A DNA stretch of 57,779 nucleotides from a bacterium (lineage in GTDB: Bacteria; Bacillota_I; Bacilli_A; RF39; UBA660): assembly GCA_014846175.1 (NCBI GenBank), contig RKAV01000062.1:1-57779 (forward strand). The letters run 5' to 3'. How positions within the stretch are numbered: the stretch's first letter is position 1; every line of letters starts with the position of its first letter. Below the pieces are notes generated by a model. It was not told where the DNA came from, did not search any database, and worked only from the letters and a program-made list of their open reading frames with translations. Positions 52,971-57,779 of this stretch are shown here, one piece after another. Position numbers and translations under genes: made by a program.

Positions 52971-53046
52971 CTATCTCACTAGGGCATAGCCCAATCGTGA
53001 GTTTAAGGATTTCACCCTTAAAAATCCCAAATAATCACTATCGCCA
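52971..53046. other. Candidate oriT of element 2
   Basis: CTATCTCACTAGGGCA...GCCCAATCGTGAG (52971-53001), a TTTAAGG/CCTTAAA hairpin (53002-53022) and TCACTATCGCCA (53035-53046), in the same order as in element 1 but with the intervening stem-loop region missing. Confidence 0.65.
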
Positions 53047-53068
53047 AGTTCTTATTTATAGAAGATGA

Positions 53069-54027
53069 TTATTCATCATCTTCAAGTATAGGTTCTTAAT
53101 ATACACAATGATATTTTCTTTAATTACTAGTTCTAGACTTTGTTATATGAAGGCCTTCTTTTTCTAATAAATCAATATTTAAATTTAATGATCTTCCAAA
53201 ACGTAGAGCAGTTGTTTTTAACTTAGCATCATGAATAATACTTGTAGAAGTAAATTCAAAATCTTTTTTATATGATGCATACTTAATAAAAAGAATTAAG
53301 TTTTCATCAATTTCATCATCTTCAATTGAATTACTTATTTTAAAAGTTTGATTTTTATTTCTTTTTAAATCTATATCAAAACCTTCAAAATCTCTATTAA
53401 TTACTTTCATAGTTAAATGATTATGGTCATTTCTATTCTCAAACAAAGTAATTTTACCATCTATACAAGCATCAAAAGCTGTACTACCTAATGTTTCATT
53501 CCTTTTATTTAAGTGATGAGTAAATAGAATAGTGATATTGTATTTCTCGCATAATTCTCTTAACTTAGGCATTAACTTTTGAGCTACATCTTGAAAATCA
53601 TTAATATCATAAGAGATACCTAAATCCATATCTTTAAGCATATCTATTATTACAAATTTATTAGTAGTTTTATCACCAGCAAAATCAGCAATTTCATATT
53701 CATGGTCAAATATACTTATAGTAGATTTTCCATCTCTCTATCCATGATAAATAATGAGCTTTCCTTTGGAGTTAATTGTAATGTTTTGTATCTGTCTTGT
53801 AATTGACCAAAATCAGACTCTGTGCTAATATATAATACAGGTGAAAGAGTTACTTTGTGTCCTAGAAATGGTAATCCATTTGTAAGGCAGTAGGAAAGTT
53901 GCAGTGCCAACATAGACTTTCCTACTTTAGGTTTTGATACAAGTAAATATACACCTTTAGACCTCATTAGTCCTTCGACAATGATGTCTTTTTTTTCACT
54001 TGTATCTATCTCTTCAATTAGTTTCAT
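53069..54027 (-). pseudogene. Broken RepA-like ATPase of element 2
   Basis: Homologous to the 316-residue ATPase of element 1. The first part (54027-53716) contains Walker A SKPKVGKSM. A one-base frameshift near 53730 moves the frame; read in the other frame it continues DGKSTISIFDHEYEIADFAG and KFVIIDMLKDMDLG. Near the 3' end two GAA codons of the homologue are TAA stops (53120-53122 and further down), after which RKYHCVY and EPILEDDE still align with the element 1 C-terminus. One frameshift and two nonsense changes make loss of function nearly certain. Confidence 0.88.
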
Positions 54028-54030
54028 ATT

Positions 54031-54267
54031 TTACGCTCCTTTCTTTACTCGAGATTCTAAATAACCTATATTAATATCTAAATAATCTACTACTTCTTTC
54101 ATAGGTACTACATGCTTTGGAACCATATAACCTTGTTTAGTAAGTTTATCTTTAATAGTTCGTTTAATTTTAAGAGCAGAATTTCTACCAACTTGGCTAA
54201 TTTTCATTAAATCTTCTAAATTGCACCATTGTTTTGATACGATTTCTAAAGTTTCCTCAGCAGTCAT
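54031..54267 (-). CDS. DUF3173-like small DNA-binding protein, element 2
   Basis: A 78-residue homologue of the 83-residue protein of element 1 (MTAEETLEIVSKQWCNLEDLMK; VGRNSALKIKRTIKDKL; GYMVPKHVVPMKEVVDYL). Helix-turn-helix-like; possible excision or replication accessory. RBS AAAGGAGGG. First gene of its minus-strand operon, three bases before the broken ATPase. Confidence 0.8.
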   Translation of the reverse strand: MTAEETLEIVSKQWCNLEDLMKISQVGRNSALKIKRTIKDKLTKQGYMVPKHVVPMKEVVDYLDINIGYLESRVKKGA

Positions 54268-54285
54268 TTTCTCCCTCCTTTCTAC

Positions 54286-54339
54286 ATTGTAAGGTTATCC
54301 TTACAATTATATTATCTAACAAATAAATTTTATTGTCAA
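54286..54339 (-). promoter_or_regulatory. Promoter and operator of element 2 mobilization operon
   Basis: Minus strand TTGACA (54339-54334), 17 bases, GATAAT (54316-54311). Directly downstream lies a perfect palindrome TTGTAAGG-N4-CCTTACAA (54287-54306). A CTTACAA half-site is repeated in the facing promoter near 54367. A likely operator for the XRE protein, different in sequence from the TGTCC sites of element 1. Confidence 0.78.
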
Positions 54340-54356
54340 GAAAAACTGACAAAATG

Positions 54357-54386
54357 TTGTGAAAAACTTACAAAGTATGATATAAT
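54357..54386 (+). promoter_or_regulatory. Promoter of XRE repressor and cargo, element 2
   Basis: TTGTGA (54357-54362), 18 bases, TATAAT (54381-54386); a CTTACAA half-site lies in the spacer. Confidence 0.7.
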
Positions 54387-54431
54387 GAATTTGGGATTAA
54401 TTTATATCCTAATAAATGAAGGAGTATTTAT

Positions 54432-54956
54432 ATGGATAAAGAGATTACTTTAAAAACTTTAATTGAAGGTGGAAGAGATATAAAGAATTTTTCTCAAAGA
54501 GAACTTGCCAGAAGAATAGGATTAAGTAATACATCATTAAATGATCTTGAAAATGGAAAAGTTCAAAAACCTGATATAGAAGTATTAAGAAAAATTGCTG
54601 AAGAACTCGATTTGTCTTTAGAACAATTATTAAAAGCAGCAGGATATAATGCCATAACAACAATGCTAACTAGTGATGAGTTTCAAAATAAATCAACTAG
54701 AGATTTAAAAAATATTATTAAAGAGTGCAGAAACTTTAAGTATGACATTTTAGATTGGGATAGTAATAAACGAAATATAACAAGAAATGTAATGGCTGAT
54801 TTAGAAAGAATTACACATAAATTAGAGCTTATAAGAGATAATCGAGGAATAAACTACACATTAGATAATGCGATAGAAGATATTAATAAATCTTTAGAAG
54901 AGTTAAAAGATGTAGTTAAGAAATATGATTATAGTAAATTACCTAATGACTTATAG
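54432..54956 (+). CDS. XRE-family repressor of element 2
   Basis: A 174-residue homologue of the element 1 repressor: FSQRELARRIGLSNTSLNDLENG helix-turn-helix, then EVLRKIAEELDLSLEQLLKAAGY and a helical C-terminal half ending KKYDYSKLP as in element 1. RBS GAAGGAG. Divergent from the mobilization operon, 18 bases before the first cargo gene, so it probably controls both directions. Confidence 0.87.
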   Translation: MDKEITLKTLIEGGRDIKNFSQRELARRIGLSNTSLNDLENGKVQKPDIEVLRKIAEELDLSLEQLLKAAGYNAITTMLTSDEFQNKSTRDLKNIIKECRNFKYDILDWDSNKRNITRNVMADLERITHKLELIRDNRGINYTLDNAIEDINKSLEELKDVVKKYDYSKLPNDL

Positions 54957-54974
54957 AAAGAGAGATGATTAATA

Positions 54975-55772
54975 ATGATTTTAGTGAATAATGAAAAGTT
55001 AAATAATTTAAACTCTATTTCTGTAAATGATTTATATATTTTGACTGATTTTGATGGAACAATTACTAAGGATAATAGTGATAGTTCTTGGGCAAGTATT
55101 TTTAAAAATCCTAAAGTTACAAAAGAATTTATTGATGAATGTATAAGAATATTTAGTCATTATCATAAATTTGAAATTGATGAGTCATTATCAATTGAAG
55201 AAAAAATGCCAATCATGAGTGAATGGTATAGAAAAAATATAGAAACATTAATTAATTTTGGTATTACAGAAGAAATTATAAACTATGCTGCTAATAACGA
55301 AAGTATTATGGCTTTTCGAGATGGAGCAATTGATTTTTTAAAGACAATGTATGAAAAAAATATTCCTATTATAGTAATATCAGCAGGTGTTGGTAATATT
55401 ATTGAACAATTTTTAATTAGAAATAATTGCAATTATTCAAATATTTATATTTGTTCTAATTTCTTGGAATATGAAAAAGGCATAGTTAAAGGAGTTAGAG
55501 ATAATAATTTAACTCATCCATTAAATAAAAATGAAGTATTTTTACCATCAAATATTAAAAGTAAAATTATAGGCAGAAATAATATTTTACTTCTTGGCAA
55601 TAGTGTTTTAGATATAAATATGGCAGGTACTAATAGAAATGTTTATAAATTGGGTTTTTTAGATGAAAAAATAGAAGAAAGATTAGAATCTTTTAAAGAA
55701 AACTACGATATAGTTTGTACAGATAATACTTCTTATGATGAAATACGAAGTAAAATAAAAATTCTAAATTAG
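54975..55772 (+). CDS. Pyrimidine 5'-nucleotidase-like HAD protein (UMPH-1 type)
   Basis: A 265-residue HAD phosphatase resembling cytosolic 5'-nucleotidase III (UMPH-1), which removes phosphate from pyrimidine monophosphates. Nucleophile motif DFDGTIT near residue 28, then VISAGVGNIIEQFL, ICSNFLEYEKGIVKGV and LLLGNSVLDINMA, all in the order of that family. The GNSVLD motif replaces the more usual GDSxxD, so one metal-binding Asp is Asn; activity may be altered. Cargo gene directly after the repressor. Confidence 0.8.
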   Translation: MILVNNEKLNNLNSISVNDLYILTDFDGTITKDNSDSSWASIFKNPKVTKEFIDECIRIFSHYHKFEIDESLSIEEKMPIMSEWYRKNIETLINFGITEEIINYAANNESIMAFRDGAIDFLKTMYEKNIPIIVISAGVGNIIEQFLIRNNCNYSNIYICSNFLEYEKGIVKGVRDNNLTHPLNKNEVFLPSNIKSKIIGRNNILLLGNSVLDINMAGTNRNVYKLGFLDEKIEERLESFKENYDIVCTDNTSYDEIRSKIKILN

Positions 55773-55786
55773 GTCGTGGTGATATA

Positions 55787-56472
55787 ATGAAAAAAGAGTC
55801 CTTTGATAAATTATTAAAGATTATGTCTAAATGTGATAAATGCACTAATTTTAAGTGTAAAGAGAAGTCATTGATAAATATTTATAATGATTATAACTTT
55901 AGTTCAAATATACCATCTATATGGACTGATTGGTTTAATAGACTAGATTCCAAGATTATGATTATAGGTCAAGACTGGGGACCTTATAATGATATGAAAA
56001 AACTAAATAATTTGTTAAAAGAAGATAAAAGTAATTGGAATGAATTAATTGAGTCATAAAAAAGTAATACAAAAAAATATTAGAAAAATATATAAAAGAA
56101 TCTTCTAACAGTAGGTATTCGTTAAATGATATATTTATAACAAATGCAATAATGTGTGCAAGACAGGGAGATAATTATAGAGGAAATAATATTGATTTAA
56201 AAAAATCTACTCTAAAATGTAGTGATTTCTTATTAAAACAAATCGAGATAGTAAAGCCAAAAGTAATATTAACTTTAGGATATTATCCATTATTATCTTT
56301 ATCTAACTTATTAAATTTTGATATAGAAAGAACACTAAAGGAAACTATTAGAAAATATCCTGAAATAAATAAAGATGATTATGTTATTATTCCTTTATAT
56401 CACCCAGTAGCACAAATTAAAAAGGCTGAACAGTTAGTGCAATATAAAAAAATATGGAATTATATTGACTAA
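55787..56472 (+). pseudogene. Broken uracil-DNA-glycosylase-superfamily gene
   Basis: Two ORF parts make one UDG-like protein. Part one (55787-56059) has CDKC...FKCK cysteines and motif A IMIIGQDWGPYND. It ends at a TAA in SCA-TAA position 56057. The other frame, joined after the A7 run at about 56070-56077, reads ILEKYIKESS, DIFITNAIMCARQGDNYRG and ends with motif B PLYHPVAQIKK. One nonsense codon plus one frameshift are needed to break it. If intact it would excise damaged or modified bases. Homopolymer error could explain the frameshift but not the stop. Confidence 0.75.
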
Positions 56473-56493
56473 AAATAAGGAGAACGTTATTAT

Positions 56494-56873
56494 ATGAAAG
56501 TATTAAGTTTAACTGAACCATACGCAACTTTAATTAAAAATGGTATTAAAACAATAGAAACTAGAAGTTGGAAAACTAATTATAGAGGTAAATTATACAT
56601 TCATGCAAGTTCAACAAAAATTCCAAAAGAATATAAAAATAGTAAAGAGTTGATATTAATTGTTTAAATTATGGAAACATAATTTGCTCTTGTGAATTAA
56701 TTGATTGTATTGAAATGACAGAAGAATTTTTAGAAAAAATGAAGAAAAATAAAAATGAATATATAACAGGTATTTATGCTGTTGGAAGATATGCATGGAT
56801 ATTAAAAGATATAAAAGTATTAGACAAACCTATTAAAGCCAAAGGATATTTAGGTATTTGGAATTTTGATTAA
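56494..56873 (+). pseudogene. Broken ASCH-domain gene
   Basis: Starts MKVLSLTEPYATLIKNGIKT and ETRSWKTNYRGKLYIHAS, the standard ASCH opening (an RNA- or nucleoside-binding fold; some members hydrolyse N4-acetylcytidine). After about 55 codons it stops. The frame two bases on continues NCLNYGNIICSCELIDCIEM through GYLGIWNFD and a TAA at 56871-56873. A single-base indel near 56650-56665 explains this. RBS AAGGAG upstream. Confidence 0.75.
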
Positions 56874-56935
56874 ATAATAATTACGGCTTGATGATAACCA
56901 TATACAATTGATTTTAAAAAGGAGATGTGAAATAA

Positions 56936-57244
56936 ATGAAGATAATAACAGTGTGTGGTAGTTTGAAATTTGTTAATGAAATGATGGAAATAACAGAAAA
57001 AATGGAACTAGAAGGTAATTGTATGTTAGTACCTATATATAATCCATCAAAAACTAGCAAAGATGACTTTACTGAAGAAGAAGCATTAATGCTTGATAAA
57101 ATGCATAAAGAAAGAATAAAACTATCTGATGCTATTTTAGTTGTAAATGTTAATGATTATATAGGTAGTAGCACTAAAAGTGAAATCGAGTTTGCTAAAT
57201 CATTAAATAAAGAAATAATGTATTATACTGATTTAATAAAATAA
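56936..57244 (+). CDS. Nucleoside 2-deoxyribosyltransferase-like protein
   Basis: A 102-residue protein of the nucleoside deoxyribosyltransferase superfamily: MKIITVCGSLKF (nucleotide-binding strand), DKMHKERIKLSDAILVVNVNDYIGSSTKSEIEFAKS with the Glu expected to act as nucleophile, and a final strand EIMYYTDL. Short compared with classical enzymes but the usual size for many element-borne members. Possible substrates are nucleosides or nucleotides. RBS AAAGGAGATGTG. Appears intact, unlike the two genes before it. Confidence 0.75.
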   Translation: MKIITVCGSLKFVNEMMEITEKMELEGNCMLVPIYNPSKTSKDDFTEEEALMLDKMHKERIKLSDAILVVNVNDYIGSSTKSEIEFAKSLNKEIMYYTDLIK

Positions 57245-57271
57245 TTTTTAACAAATATACAAAGGTGAAGT

Positions 57272-57779
57272 ATGACTAATTTTTTAAAATGGTTAAGTAT
57301 TTTATCTACTCGAGAGTGGGCTACAATAATTTGGATTTTGATTTTATCAGTATATGTATTAATTAATAAGAAAACAAGATATTCTGCCCTAGACGTTATT
57401 AAAATATTATTTGGAAAGAATTTAATAAAAATATGGATAATAACTTCTTTATATGTGATTTTAATAACATTATTATTTTCTAAAACGTCAATATGGGATA
57501 ATTGTTACATAAAGGATATTATTATATGGTATATAACATCAGGAGTAATATTTTGTTTTAATGCAGCATCTAGGGAATCTGATGAACAATATATTTGGAA
57601 AGTATTAAAAGATAATTTAAAGTTTACAATTGTTATAGAGTTTTTTTATAGTACATTTACATTTAAACTTTGGGTTGAGTTACTAATTATTCCTATTATT
57701 ACATTCTTAGCAATGGTAGATCCTGTTGCTGAAAGAAAAGAAGAATACAAAATTGCACATAAGTTTATGCAATCAATAT
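57272..57779 (+). CDS. Membrane protein, 3' end beyond window
   Basis: ATG 57272 behind AAAGGTGAAGT opens a frame that runs without stop to the window end (169 codons). It begins MTNFLKWLSILSTREWATII. About five hydrophobic segments (residues 19-34, 55-70, 84-100, 120-135 and 140-155) are separated by short charged loops; the WKVLKDNLKF loop suggests cytoplasmic contacts. No family recognised. It lies 27 bases after the deoxyribosyltransferase-like gene and is presumably cargo of element 2. Confidence 0.7.
   Translation, partial: MTNFLKWLSILSTREWATIIWILILSVYVLINKKTRYSALDVIKILFGKNLIKIWIITSLYVILITLLFSKTSIWDNCYIKDIIIWYITSGVIFCFNAASRESDEQYIWKVLKDNLKFTIVIEFFYSTFTFKLWVELLIIPIITFLAMVDPVAERKEEYKIAHKFMQSI

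Larger units (their letters stand above)
50165..57779. mobile_element. Integrative mobilizable element 2 (right end outside window)
   Basis: Starts at the second CCCCCTGAAG core. Same gene order as element 1: integrase, MobV relaxase, oriT-like region, RepA-like ATPase (broken), DUF3173-like protein, divergent XRE repressor, cargo. The proteins are clearly homologous but diverged, so this is a related element integrated in tandem, not a recent duplication. The right end is not in the window. Confidence 0.72.

Noticed and set aside
53069..54027. Programmed frameshift in the RepA-like gene
   Set aside because: Two additional in-frame TAA codons near the 3' end and no slippery heptamer with stem argue for decay.
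1..57779. Mycoplasma-type code with TGA as Trp
   Set aside because: TGA ends murF, pflA and other genes at the expected lengths, and Trp is encoded by TGG.
1..57779. CRISPR arrays, rRNA genes and transposase-bearing insertion sequences
   Set aside because: No regularly spaced repeats, no rRNA sequence and no transposase ORF were found.

Overview
The window is 57.8 kb of strongly AT-rich DNA from a Gram-positive bacterium. It reads as an uncultured anaerobic Bacillota, probably a Bacilli/Erysipelotrichia-type gut lineage (inference). The evidence is a PolC-type replicative polymerase, pyruvate formate-lyase with its activase, the sporulation genes sigG, ylmC-like and yunB plus a YutH-like coat protein, and consensus Shine-Dalgarno sequences throughout. 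TGA is used as a stop codon (e.g. pflA, murF), so the code is standard and not the Mycoplasma code.

Layout, core part (1-38.6 kb). Positions 1-7.1 kb hold the 3' part of polC, a possible cysteine-hydrolase, a GGDEF protein, and an alpha/beta hydrolase-murF-ddl cell-wall group. Positions 7.1-9.1 kb hold a surface protein whose C-terminal codons look like the variable region of a diversity-generating retroelement (DGR), followed by unusual hairpins. Positions 9.1-12.4 kb hold pflB-pflA. Positions 12.4-15.6 kb are a patchwork of small accessory genes: zinc ribbon, lipoprotein, XRE regulator, tRNA-Lys, a Fic-like protein lacking its catalytic histidine, and DUF1848. Positions 15.7-24 kb hold transporters (ABC exporter, MgtA-like and CtpE-like P-type ATPases) around a sirtuin. 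A three-domain HD/SpoT-like HD/P-loop kinase fusion (24.6-26.6 kb) sits between tRNA genes. Positions 27.5-33.8 kb hold a pseudouridine synthase, the sporulation cluster and a NifU-like protein. Positions 34.2-35.1 kb are a ten-tRNA array. Positions 35.2-38.6 kb hold an SDR reductase and recG.

Layout, mobile part (38.7-57.8 kb). Two related integrative mobilizable elements lie in tandem. Each reads, from its left end: tyrosine integrase, MobV relaxase, candidate oriT, RepA-like ATPase and a DUF3173-like small protein, all on the minus strand; then a divergent XRE repressor followed by cargo on the plus strand. Both left ends share CCCCCTGAAG plus a terminator hairpin. At the chromosomal junction this completes what looks like a small-RNA gene downstream of recG, so the elements probably target the 3' end of that RNA gene. 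Element 2 is decaying: its RepA gene and two cargo genes are broken.

How the genes work together. Both elements carry different cargo on the same theme, nucleotide, nucleoside and nucleobase hydrolysis, placed directly behind the phage-type repressor. Element 1 has a 5'-nucleotidase/nucleoside-hydrolase fusion, an HD hydrolase, a second nucleotidase-like HAD and a polytopic membrane protein. It also carries a separate ABC-type ATPase with a zinc-hook-like CxxC, preceded by a leader with a strong terminator. Element 2 has a UMPH-1-like nucleotidase, broken uracil-DNA-glycosylase-like and ASCH genes, and a nucleoside-deoxyribosyltransferase-like protein. A role in nucleotide-based defence or element competition is plausible but is inference only.
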